64,000 nucleotides of DNA from Armatimonadota bacterium. Lineage in GTDB: Bacteria > Armatimonadota > DTGP01 > JAKQQT01. How positions within the stretch are numbered: the first letter of the stretch is position 1; each line of letters begins with the position of its first letter. The notes beneath the pieces are model-generated. The model had not been told where the DNA came from and made no database searches. It was given only the letters and a program-made list of their open reading frames with translations. A program made the position numbers and the translations under genes. This document shows positions 35,845 through 43,525 of this stretch, in pieces. The stretch spans positions 62,001 through 126,000 of the forward strand of contig DASXVS010000045.1 in NCBI GenBank assembly GCA_036504095.1. Reading direction: 5' to 3'.

Positions 35845-36891
35845 ATGTTGAAAAACGCCCTCGATTTTGAGAAGCCAATCGCCGAACTTGACGCGGAGAT
35901 GGTGAGCATCCAGGCCCAACTGCAGGACGGCGGCCTGGAACAATGGTGCCGAGACCACGGCCGCGACTACGCCGCGGAATTTGCGAAACTGGACGCGGGC
36001 CTGCAGCAACTCAAACGTGACCGGGAGCGCCTCATGAAAGACATCTTCAGCAAGCTGACGCCTTGGGAAAAAACACAAGTTGCGCGACATCGCGACCGCC
36101 CTCATACGGTTGACATGATCCGCCTTCTTTGCGAGGACTTCCTGGAGCTTCACGGCGATCGCCAATACGCGGATGATGCCGCCATCCTTGGCGGAATCGC
36201 CCGTATTGCGGGGCGCGACGTGCTGGTCCTGGGGCATGAAAAAGGCCGGGATCTCAAGGAGAAGGTGCGCCGGAATTACGGCAGCGCGAAGCCCGAAGGC
36301 TATCGCAAGGCCGTTCGCCTGATGAAGCTTGCCGAGCGCGCGCGAAAGCCCGTCGTCGTATTTGTGGACACCAGCGCCGCGGACTCTTCGCTGGGGTCCG
36401 AAGAACGCGGCATCAGCGAGGCGATCGCAAAGGCGATGGAAGAGATGGCCATGCTGAAGACCCCGACCGTAGTGGTTGTGCTGGGCGAGGGCGGCAGCGG
36501 CGGCGCCATCGGACTCGGGGTGGGGGATCGGATCCTCATGCTCGAACACGCGATATACTCGGTCATCCCGCCTGAAGGCTGCGCCAATATACTCTGGCGC
36601 GACGCGGCCAAGGCGGACCAGGCGGCCGATGCCCTGAAACTGACCGCCCAGGACGCCCTGCGCCTCGGCGTGATCGATGAAGTCCTGCCGGAACCGCTCG
36701 GCGGCGCCCATAGAAGCCCAGAGCTTACGGCCCTTGCTGTGAAAGATGCCGTGGTGGCCGCCCTCGATACCCTTGCCGAATTGTCCTGCGAGGACCTGCT
36801 GCGCGAACGATATGAGAAATTCCGGCGAATGGGCCAGTGGTCGCTTCCTGATGCTCCTCTGGTAGCGGATGGCTTGACGGCCGTCGGATAA
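35845..36891 (+). CDS. accA: Acetyl-CoA carboxylase carboxyltransferase subunit alpha
   Basis: Partner of AccD. 348 residues. N-terminal ALDFEKPIAELDAEM helix, then VARHRDRPHTVDMIRLL, GDRQYADDAAILGGIAR, GHEKGRD, the CoA/biotin region YRKAVRLMKLAE, FVDTSAAD and GEGGSGGAIGLGVGDR, and PEGCANILWRDA. It follows accD after 105 bp, the usual order. No AccB or AccC gene is nearby; the only AccB-like gene in the window lacks its lysine. Confidence 0.95.
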   Translation: MLKNALDFEKPIAELDAEMVSIQAQLQDGGLEQWCRDHGRDYAAEFAKLDAGLQQLKRDRERLMKDIFSKLTPWEKTQVARHRDRPHTVDMIRLLCEDFLELHGDRQYADDAAILGGIARIAGRDVLVLGHEKGRDLKEKVRRNYGSAKPEGYRKAVRLMKLAERARKPVVVFVDTSAADSSLGSEERGISEAIAKAMEEMAMLKTPTVVVVLGEGGSGGAIGLGVGDRILMLEHAIYSVIPPEGCANILWRDAAKADQAADALKLTAQDALRLGVIDEVLPEPLGGAHRSPELTALAVKDAVVAALDTLAELSCEDLLRERYEKFRRMGQWSLPDAPLVADGLTAVG

Positions 36892-36959
36892 CTGCAGCCG
36901 AGGTGAACGAGCCGCTGCGCGACAATATCCCGCCGCCAGCGGAAAAAAACTGTTGAAAA

Positions 36960-36990
36960 CTCTTTCCTCAATGTGGAACGAGGAAAAGAG
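36960..36990 (+). promoter_or_regulatory. Hairpin overlapping the RBS of the next small gene
   Basis: CTCTTTCCTC (36960-36969) pairs with GAGGAAAAGAG (36980-36990) with one bulged A and a 10-nt loop. The right arm reaches the first bases of the AGGAG (36989-36993) that serves the start at 37004, so the stem could mask the RBS. A plain terminator for accA is also possible. Confidence 0.4.
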
Positions 36991-37003
36991 GAGTGATTCA
37001 ACA

Positions 37004-37237
37004 GTGAACGGTGCCGTAAACTACCGATGGAGCATTTGTCTGGCCGCTATGTCCGCCATAGCCGCCTGTTCGATTTCCTCTGTTCAAGGGATTGCCCCGG
37101 CGACCATATTCTGGCGCGGCCTGGTTGCCTTCGCGATGGTCTGGGCGTTCCAGTGGAGCCTCTTGGCGGCCTGGGACATCCTGGGCGACGAAACGCCTAC
37201 GCCGCAACGGGCTCAGGTTCGTCAAGGCGGAGCGTAA
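37004..37237 (+). CDS. Small two-helix membrane protein, unknown
   Basis: 77 residues. Two hydrophobic segments (WSICLAAMSAIAACSISSV and FWRGLVAFAMVWAFQWSLL) and a short polar tail (ILGDETPTPQRAQ). Not assigned to a family. GTG chosen because AGGAG lies 10 nt upstream; a TTG at 36953 and an ATG at 36971 are in frame. Its last 41 bases overlap the end of the convergent DDAH-like gene. Confidence 0.55.
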   Translation: MNGAVNYRWSICLAAMSAIAACSISSVQGIAPATIFWRGLVAFAMVWAFQWSLLAAWDILGDETPTPQRAQVRQGGA

Positions 37238-38045
37238 GGCATCTCGCAGCGCCCCCCGCCCGCATGAATTCACCCAGTGGGGTTTCGACGCACCGCAGCC
37301 CCCATTCCCCAAGCCGGGCCTTCAGGCCCGATGTCGCGCGGTTCATCACAATGGCCCCGTTCAGGCAGACCGCGTTGCAGGCGAAGGCTTCGGCATCCTC
37401 CTCGGACACGGCGAGCCTCTGATCTTCAGGCACGGCTCCCTCTATTCGACGCACGCTCTCCGGGTCGAATGCCGGTGGATAATAGAGGAGCCTCCCACCG
37501 CTTATGGGGCAGAAACACGTATCCAGGTGGTAGAATCGGGGATCCACCAGCCTCAACGGCTGAACCGACAGACCGGAGGGCTCTACGATATCGCGCAAAG
37601 CCGACGCCGCGGGCAGCCCCGTCCGGAAACCGTATCCCAGCCACAGGACAGGCCGGCCGCGGTCGTAGAGGGCGTCGCCGGCGCCTTCAAAGAACACATC
37701 GTCGGGCAACGGGGTGATAGCGTACGCGGCATGCTCGGCCCAGCACGCGAAATGGGCCTCTTCGCCGGCCCGTTCCTGATGGCGGAACCGGCTTGGAACG
37801 AACCGGTCGCCGAACACCATACCGGCGTTGGCGGTGAAAACCATATCGGGCTGGTGTGGCGACGGGGCAATACACGTGATATCGGCCAGCGGGCTCAGAG
37901 CATCGTAAAGGGCCGACCATTGGCTCATGGCCTCCCGAGGGCGCACTTTTCCCGTCTGATCCGCCATCCACGGGTTGATGACGTACTCAACGCCGAAATA
38001 CTCGGGGCTGCACATCAATATCCTGGGCCGTGCATTCGCGCACAT
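37197..38045 (-). CDS. DDAH/arginine-deiminase-like amidinohydrolase
   Basis: 282-residue member of the guanidino-modifying superfamily. RILMCSPEYFGVEYVINPWM is the typical N-terminus. Predicted catalytic residues: E120/D124 in FFEGAGDAL, H173 in FYHLDTCF and nucleophile C269 in GGAARCLTL. DMVFTANAGMVFGD provides the substrate-binding Asn. Members hydrolyse arginine, dimethylarginine or related guanidines; the VINPWM type is close to the arginine dihydrolase domain of AgrE/ArgZ. Substrate not fixed. GGGAGG lies 5 nt before ATG 38045. Confidence 0.87.
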   Translation of the reverse strand: MCANARPRILMCSPEYFGVEYVINPWMADQTGKVRPREAMSQWSALYDALSPLADITCIAPSPHQPDMVFTANAGMVFGDRFVPSRFRHQERAGEEAHFACWAEHAAYAITPLPDDVFFEGAGDALYDRGRPVLWLGYGFRTGLPAASALRDIVEPSGLSVQPLRLVDPRFYHLDTCFCPISGGRLLYYPPAFDPESVRRIEGAVPEDQRLAVSEEDAEAFACNAVCLNGAIVMNRATSGLKARLGEWGLRCVETPLGEFMRAGGAARCLTLRLDEPEPVAA

Positions 38046-38205
38046 AGCGACCTCCCGGTTACTGGGCCGATGGTTGGCGGGCGACGCTTCATCAGGTCGG
38101 CCGACACCTGCCGTATGTGATATCGGACGCTGCAACGCGCTACATTAACAAAGGAGTGCGCGTTCTGCCCGCCGAGATGCCGGGGATGACGTCGCCGCAA
38201 AGCCT

Positions 38206-39357
38206 ATGCTAATTGAATCCAAACGCGACCTGGTCATCTTCTGCAACGACATAGCCGATGCGCCCGCCTTGTTCCTGGACACCGAATTTGTCGGCGAGGG
38301 ACGCTACTACCCCGATATAGGGGCCATCCAGGTGGGGACGCCGGATGTCGCCGCCCTCGTGGACCCGATCGCGATTCCCGACCTCTCTCCCCTGCTGGAG
38401 CTTCTGGCCAACGAAAACACCATCAAGGTTTTTCACGCGGCCAACCAGGACCTTGCGATTTTCTATCGCCTCATGGGACGCGCCATGCGGCCGATCTGGG
38501 ACACCCAGCTTGCCGCCGCCCTTCTGGGAAGCGACGAGCAGATCGCCTTTGTCAATCTCGTGGAGCGCTTGACCGGCAAGCGTCTCCGCAAGGAGCACTC
38601 GTTCACCAACTGGCTGCAAAGGCCGCTCGCGGCGGGACAGGTGGAATACGCGCTGGACGATGTACGCTACCTGATCCCCGTCTATGAAGAGCAGCGCCGG
38701 CAGATGGAAGAGTTGGGACGCCTGGACTGGGCCACGGAGGAATTCGCCCGGCTCGAACGGGATGAAACGTGGGCTCCCGCCGATCCTACAACGCTCTATC
38801 TCCGCATCCGGAATGTTGATCGCCTGAATGGGCGAACCCTGGCGATCCTCCGCGAACTGGTGGCGTGGCGCGAAGATACTGCCCGGAACGACAATATCCC
38901 CGCCGGGCGCATTGCCCGCGACGAAGTTCTTGTGGAACTCGCACGCCGCCCTCCGCCCGATGCGCGCCACCTGCGTGACATCCGGGGGTTGACCGCGCAG
39001 CAGGCCGACAGATACGGCCGGCAGATGATAGAAGCGGTAGTGGAAGGCGGCCGCGCGGCCCCTCCGCCAGCGCCTACAAGGCAGTCGTTCCCCTCGGCCA
39101 TGGAGCCAACGGTTGACTTCCTGTTTGTGTGTCTGCGAAGTCTTGCGGTTGAGAAATCTGTCGCGACCGGCATGGTGGCGACGCGCGGTGACATGAGCCA
39201 GCTTGCGGTTCGCGGGGAAGAGGCCGATATCGCGCTGATGCGTGGGTGGAGGCGAAAGGCGTTTGGGGACGATCTCCTCGCGACCCTGGAAGGCAAAGCG
39301 ACGGCGCGGATTATCCCCGAAACGCGGGAAGTTCATCTGGAGTGGCGGCGGGACTGA
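38206..39357 (+). CDS. rnd: Ribonuclease D
   Basis: 3'-5' exoribonuclease for tRNA maturation. 383 residues. DEDD motifs: Exo I in LFLDTEFVGEG, Exo II in KVFHAANQDL, Exo III in YALDDVRYLIPVY. HRDC domains follow (RNVDRLNGRTLAILRELVAWRE; ARHLRDIRGL). No SD near the ATG. It converges with the flgM-like gene, stops only 6 nt apart. Confidence 0.92.
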   Translation: MLIESKRDLVIFCNDIADAPALFLDTEFVGEGRYYPDIGAIQVGTPDVAALVDPIAIPDLSPLLELLANENTIKVFHAANQDLAIFYRLMGRAMRPIWDTQLAAALLGSDEQIAFVNLVERLTGKRLRKEHSFTNWLQRPLAAGQVEYALDDVRYLIPVYEEQRRQMEELGRLDWATEEFARLERDETWAPADPTTLYLRIRNVDRLNGRTLAILRELVAWREDTARNDNIPAGRIARDEVLVELARRPPPDARHLRDIRGLTAQQADRYGRQMIEAVVEGGRAAPPPAPTRQSFPSAMEPTVDFLFVCLRSLAVEKSVATGMVATRGDMSQLAVRGEEADIALMRGWRRKAFGDDLLATLEGKATARIIPETREVHLEWRRD

Positions 39358-39363
39358 CTCGGG

Positions 39364-39690
39364 TCAGCCCTTGTCGCCGGTGCGGTCTTGGTGGTCGGCG
39401 GCTTCTTCGGCTTTGGCGAGAGCACACTCGGCTTCGCGCTCAGACAACATCGATTCCGCAACTTCGTCGAGGTCCGGGTCGTAGTCGCCGGCCCAAACCT
39501 TCGCCTTGAGCCCCATCACGAGGCTGCTCCGTTGCGCATCGTACGCCTGCATCCCGGTGCGCACCGTGATTTCGTCGCGCGACATCACGCGCCGGGTCCA
39601 ACCTTTCGACTGGTCCGGCGTTTCGCCATGAGACGGCGAATGTGTTTTGTGCGCCACTGCTACCCCCGTATTGCGCCCTAACGGTATCAA
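39364..39690 (-). CDS. FlgM-like anti-sigma-28 factor
   Basis: 108 residues. The C-terminal half (SSLVMGLKAKVWAGDYDPD followed by LDEVAESML) matches the FlgM pattern of V..LK..V..G.Y.vD...vA..ml, the helices that bind FliA. The N-terminal half is polar and probably disordered, as in FlgM. Start is TTG with GGAG 7 nt upstream. A sigma-28-like promoter lies ~55 nt upstream, matching the autoregulation known for flgM. No other flagellar gene is in the window, so this is a prediction. Confidence 0.65.
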   Translation of the reverse strand: MIPLGRNTGVAVAHKTHSPSHGETPDQSKGWTRRVMSRDEITVRTGMQAYDAQRSSLVMGLKAKVWAGDYDPDLDEVAESMLSEREAECALAKAEEAADHQDRTGDKG

Positions 39691-39743
39691 ATCGATGCTC
39701 CATTTCTGGACACACCGGGCGCCTTGTTAGTGCCATCATGGAG

Positions 39744-39771
39744 TAATCGGTACATTTGTTCGCCCACTTTA
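39744..39771 (-). promoter_or_regulatory. Sigma-28-like (FliA) promoter of the flgM-like gene
   Basis: Minus strand TAAAGTGG (39764-39771), N12, ACCGATTA (39744-39751), against the consensus TAAAGTTT-N11-GCCGATAA. Spacing is one base longer than ideal. Confidence 0.5.
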
Positions 39772-39854
39772 CCCAAGCCGAACAGATATCTTGACGTTGG
39801 TCCTGCATTTGGCTTACCCAATGGGGAGCGCGCCTAAACGGCCTTGACGCGAAA

Positions 39855-39882
39855 ACAGGGACGTCCCGGTGGACGTCCCTGT
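39855..39882 (-). terminator. Intrinsic terminator of metG
   Basis: ACAGGGACGTCC / GGACGTCCCTGT, a perfect 12-bp stem with a 4-nt loop. On the minus strand it is followed by TTTTCGCG, and it begins 13 nt after the metG stop. Confidence 0.85.
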
Positions 39883-39895
39883 CAAGAGTCGCGCG

Positions 39896-41869
39896 CTATC
39901 GCACGGAAGCGCCCGGCGGCAGATCGCCCTGGGGGCCCAGAAGGATCACCCTCCCATCCGCCTCGGCCGCGAGGAGCATCCCGTTGCTTTCAATGCCGCG
40001 GATCTTCGCCGGCTGAAGGTTGGCGACGACTATGATAGTGCGCCCGATCATTTCCTCCGGCGTGTAGTGCTGCGCGATGCCGGCGACGAGGTTTCGAGGC
40101 TCGTCCTCGCCCACGTCGATCGTCATCTGCAGCAGTTTGTCGGCCTTCGGAATGCGTTCGGCGGTCAGAACCTTCGCCACCTTCAACTGGACCTTCTTGA
40201 AGTCGTCGATGGTGATTCGTTCAATATCAGGGATATCCGGAGCCGCAACGGCCGGGGCAGGCGCCGTCACCGCTGGCTTGGCTTCAGGCTTGCGGGCGGG
40301 GTCTATCCGCGGGAATATTGGTGTGCCGGTTTCAACGCGTGTGCCCGGCGCCAGACGTTGCGGAGTGCAGGCGGAGGCCCAGGTCTCGGACGATAGCGGG
40401 GTGGTGCAACCCAATTGTTTCCAGATCGCCTCCGTTGCGTTTGGCATGAACGGTCGGAGCAGAATCGCCGCAGACCGAACGCAGTCCAGCACGGTATAGA
40501 GCACCGTGCCGGCCTGTTCCGCCTTGCCCTCTTTCATCAATTTCCAGGGGGCCTGCTCGTCGATGTACTTGTTGCCTGCCGTGACGATGGTCCAGATCGA
40601 CTCGATCGCGGCCTGCAATTGAACATCGTCCAACGCTTCCGCCGCGCCGGCCGCGGCCTTGGTCACGATGTCCGAAGTCGCCGGGTCGAGTCCCGATGGT
40701 TTGGGCAGCACACCTTCGAAGAATTTGCCGACCAGCGACAGCGTGCGATTCAGGAGGTTGCCGAGATCGTTGGCGAGGTCTCCATTGAAGCGCTTGGTCA
40801 GGGCCGCGCGGCTGAAATCCGCATCCTGTCCGAACGGGACCTCACGGAATATGAAATAGCGCACCGCGTCAACAGAGACTTTCACGTCGCAGCCGCTCTG
40901 TTCCGCCAGTTCCTGGGCGACGATGTACGGGTCGACGGCATTCCCTTTAGACTTGCCGATCTTCTCGCCCTCCACGGTCCAGAACCCGTGGCCGATCAGG
41001 CGGTCCGGAAGCGGAAGCCCGAGGGCCATCAGCATGCCGGGCCAGAAGGTGCAATGGAAGCGTACGAAGATGTCCTTACCCATCAGCTGGACATTGCACG
41101 GCCACCACTTCTTGAACGTCGTGTCGTCGGTTCCGTAGCCGACGGCGGTCAGATAGTTGATCAACGCGTCGAACCAGACGTAGATGACGAACCCTGGATC
41201 GCCCGGGACCGGGATGCCCCAGCCTTCGCCCTTGCGAGTGATGGAGACGTCGCGCAGACCTTCTTTGATGAACTGCACGACCTCATTTCCACGGAACGAT
41301 GGGCCGAGGAATTTCGGATGGGTCTCGATGTACTGCAGCAGGCGGTCGCCGTACGCGCTCAGACGGAAGAAGTAGTTGTCTTCGCTGACGCGCTCCACGG
41401 GGCGCTGGCACTCCGGGTTCGGACAGTGCGCCACCCCGGCGTCATCCATCACCACCTGGGTGTCTGTCCAGAATGTTTCATCGGGGACGCAGTAGTAGCC
41501 TTCGTAGGTGCCCTTGTAGATGTCGCCCTGATCGCGCAGCCTGGCGAAGATATCCTGCACCAGGTTGATGTGGCGCTGTTCCGTCGTCCGGATGAACTGG
41601 TCATAGTCGACGTCCAGCCGTTTCCACGTCGCTTTGAACTCCGCGGCAAGGTCGTCTACATATTCTTTCGGATCGCGCCCCGCTTCGCGGGCCACTTCGA
41701 ACACTTTGGGGGCGTGCTCATCGGTTCCGGTAAGGAACAGGACGTCGTCACCACGGAGCCGGTGATAACGGGCTAGCACGTCGGCGGCGATGCTTGTGTA
41801 ACTGTTGCCGATATGCGGCAATCCATTTACGTAATAGATAGGGGTGGTGATATAGAACGTTTCGGCCAT
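39896..41869 (-). CDS. metG: Methionyl-tRNA synthetase
   Basis: Charges tRNA-Met; class I synthetase. 657 residues. N-terminal TPIYYVNGLPHIGNSYT holds the HIGH-like motif; KIGKSKGNAVDP is the KMSKS equivalent. The connective peptide has zinc-type cysteines (AHCPNPEC). A C-terminal EMAP-II-like tRNA-binding domain is present (ITIDDFKKVQLKVAKVL; PRNLVAGIAQHY), which allows dimerisation. A Pro/Ala/Lys linker joins it to the body. A TATACT box at 41923-41928 precedes the gene. It is divergent from rpsU, and the two promoters nearly overlap. Confidence 0.96.
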   Translation of the reverse strand: MAETFYITTPIYYVNGLPHIGNSYTSIAADVLARYHRLRGDDVLFLTGTDEHAPKVFEVAREAGRDPKEYVDDLAAEFKATWKRLDVDYDQFIRTTEQRHINLVQDIFARLRDQGDIYKGTYEGYYCVPDETFWTDTQVVMDDAGVAHCPNPECQRPVERVSEDNYFFRLSAYGDRLLQYIETHPKFLGPSFRGNEVVQFIKEGLRDVSITRKGEGWGIPVPGDPGFVIYVWFDALINYLTAVGYGTDDTTFKKWWPCNVQLMGKDIFVRFHCTFWPGMLMALGLPLPDRLIGHGFWTVEGEKIGKSKGNAVDPYIVAQELAEQSGCDVKVSVDAVRYFIFREVPFGQDADFSRAALTKRFNGDLANDLGNLLNRTLSLVGKFFEGVLPKPSGLDPATSDIVTKAAAGAAEALDDVQLQAAIESIWTIVTAGNKYIDEQAPWKLMKEGKAEQAGTVLYTVLDCVRSAAILLRPFMPNATEAIWKQLGCTTPLSSETWASACTPQRLAPGTRVETGTPIFPRIDPARKPEAKPAVTAPAPAVAAPDIPDIERITIDDFKKVQLKVAKVLTAERIPKADKLLQMTIDVGEDEPRNLVAGIAQHYTPEEMIGRTIIVVANLQPAKIRGIESNGMLLAAEADGRVILLGPQGDLPPGASVR

Positions 41870-41922
41870 TTGAACTCGCTTCCAGTACGGAACGGCGCCG
41901 GTGAGGCGCGGACATCCGTATC

Positions 41923-41928
41923 AGTATA
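41923..41928 (-). promoter_or_regulatory. -10 box of metG
   Basis: TATACT on the minus strand, ~47 nt before the predicted leader reaches the ATG. The -35 position (41946-41952) reads CAACC, which is weak and overlaps the -35 of the divergent rpsU promoter. Confidence 0.45.
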
Positions 41929-41948
41929 GACAGACCCAACACGACGGG

Positions 41949-41978
41949 TTGACATCATGCGGTCCGCCTTGGTATGAT
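41949..41978 (+). promoter_or_regulatory. rpsU promoter
   Basis: TTGACA (41949-41954), 18-nt spacer, TATGAT (41973-41978). The predicted transcript has a leader of ~135 nt, long for a ribosomal-protein gene. Confidence 0.8.
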
Positions 41979-42119
41979 TCATCGGGTGCGCGAATATCTG
42001 TCCGTACACCGAGGGGGAGGCTTTCCTGCGCCAGTGAGTTCGCTTGAAGCGATGATCGGCAACCGCGGGATATCAGCCCTTCCGCATCGGTGAATCTGAA
42101 CCGGAAGGAGGGGAGATAT

Positions 42120-42320
42120 ATGGCGCAAGTACAAGTCAAACCGAGCGAATCCATCGACAGCGCCCTCCGGCGGTTCAAGAAGCAGATTCAGGAATCTGGT
42201 ATTTTGAAGGAAGCCCGAGAGCACGAGCATTACGAGAAGCCCAGCGAGCGTCGCCGAAAGGCGGCAGCCGCCCGCCTTCGCAAAATAGCGAAGGCCGCCG
42301 AAAAGGATAACATCCGCTAG
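42120..42320 (+). CDS. rpsU: 30S ribosomal protein S21
   Basis: 66 residues, highly basic. [19 protein letters not shown] and [19 protein letters not shown] are diagnostic of bS21, followed by [13 protein letters not shown] strong RBS (GGAGG within 42107-42113) precedes ATG 42120. bS21 contacts the 16S rRNA 3' end near the anti-SD during initiation. Own promoter and terminator; single-gene unit. Confidence 0.96.
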   Translation: MAQVQVKPSESIDSALRRFKKQIQESGILKEAREHEHYEKPSERRRKAAAARLRKIAKAAEKDNIR

Positions 42321-42350
42321 TTGAGCTTTGTGCGCACCAAGGCTTTGAGA

Positions 42351-42381
42351 CCCGTCCCCCCGGACGGGCCTCGCGGTTTTT
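42351..42381 (+). terminator. Intrinsic terminator of rpsU
   Basis: CCCGTCC (42351-42357) and GGACGGG (42362-42368) with a CCCC loop, followed by CCTCGCGG and a run of five T (42377-42381). Confidence 0.75.
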
Positions 42382-42437
42382 GGGGCCGCATCGAACGCCG
42401 CGTTCCGGCGGCGCCAGCCGCGGTATACTGAGAACAT

Positions 42438-43514
42438 ATGAGCGATTTTCCTGTCATTTCCGCGCTGGCCCAGACGCTTCTGGGACATAGCCGCGAGGAC
42501 CTGTGCAAGATGGCCGCCGCGTTGGGCCAGCCCGCGTACCGAGGCAACCAGATTGCCGACTGGCTGTATGCCGGCAAGTGCGCAAGTATCGACGAGATGA
42601 GCAATCTGCCCAAGGGATTCCGCGCCAAACTCGCCGAGCGCGCCCGCGTTGGTACCCCGGAGGTCGTCGCCGCCACCGGGGCGCCGGACCGCACGGCCAA
42701 ATTCCTTCTCGATTTCGACGGGGTGCGCGTGGAGACGGTCCTCCTGCCTTCGGACGACCGCGTTTCCGTGTGCGTTTCGTCCCAGGTGGGCTGCGCCGCG
42801 GGCTGCACCTTTTGCGCCACCGCCACGCTGGGCCTGACGCGGAACCTTAGCGCAGGGGAGATCGTGGCCCAGGTGCTGGTCGCGGCACGGGCTCTGGAAT
42901 CCGCTCCGTGGTACGCTTCGCAGCAACCGGGCGCTCGTGCCGTCAACCACGTGGTCTACATGGGCATGGGCGAACCGCTGTGGAATCTCGAGAATGTCGT
43001 CAAGTCGATTCGCCTCCTGAACGAGGAGGTGGGAATCGGGATGCGGGGCATCACCGTCAGCACCGTCGGCATCCCGGATGAGATCCGGCGCCTCGCCGAT
43101 TACAATCTCCAGATCACTCTGGCGGTGAGCCTTCACGCGGGCACAGAGGAAACCCGGCAGGCGCTCGTCCCGGTGGGGCGAAAGTTCCCGCTCAACCAGG
43201 TGCTGGAGGCGTCCCGCTACTACTTTGACGTCACGGGGCGTCGTGTGACGTATGAATACGTGCTTCTGAAAGGGGTGAACGATTCGCCCGAAGAGGCGTT
43301 CGCGCTCGCCAACAGGATATCAGGGGTTCCCGCCCACGTGAACCTCATCCCGTGGAACCCAGCCGAATCACGCGGGTCATTCGAGCGCCCCCGTGGCGAC
43401 GACATCCGCCGGTTCCGCGCAGTGCTGGAGCGGGCAGGTGTCGCCGTGACGCAGCGCCGGGAGCGTGGACAGGGTATCGCGGCGGCGTGTGGACAGCTTG
43501 CCGGGAGCAGGTAG
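42438..43514 (+). CDS. rlmN: Dual-specificity rRNA/tRNA methyltransferase RlmN
   Basis: Radical-SAM methylation of C2 of A2503 in 23S rRNA and A37 in tRNA. 358 residues. Cluster motif CAAGCTFCATA; N-terminal PAYRGNQIADWLY and VSVCVSSQVGC; HVVYMGMGEPLWN; LAVSLHAGTEETRQALVP; LIPWNPAESRGSFERP; and the C-terminal Cys for the methyl transfer in AAACGQL. ATG with TATACT 8 nt upstream (42424-42429) and no SD, so possibly leaderless. Twelve bases separate it from the helicase gene. Confidence 0.95.
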   Translation: MSDFPVISALAQTLLGHSREDLCKMAAALGQPAYRGNQIADWLYAGKCASIDEMSNLPKGFRAKLAERARVGTPEVVAATGAPDRTAKFLLDFDGVRVETVLLPSDDRVSVCVSSQVGCAAGCTFCATATLGLTRNLSAGEIVAQVLVAARALESAPWYASQQPGARAVNHVVYMGMGEPLWNLENVVKSIRLLNEEVGIGMRGITVSTVGIPDEIRRLADYNLQITLAVSLHAGTEETRQALVPVGRKFPLNQVLEASRYYFDVTGRRVTYEYVLLKGVNDSPEEAFALANRISGVPAHVNLIPWNPAESRGSFERPRGDDIRRFRAVLERAGVAVTQRRERGQGIAAACGQLAGSR

Positions 43515-43525
43515 TGGCCAGTTGA

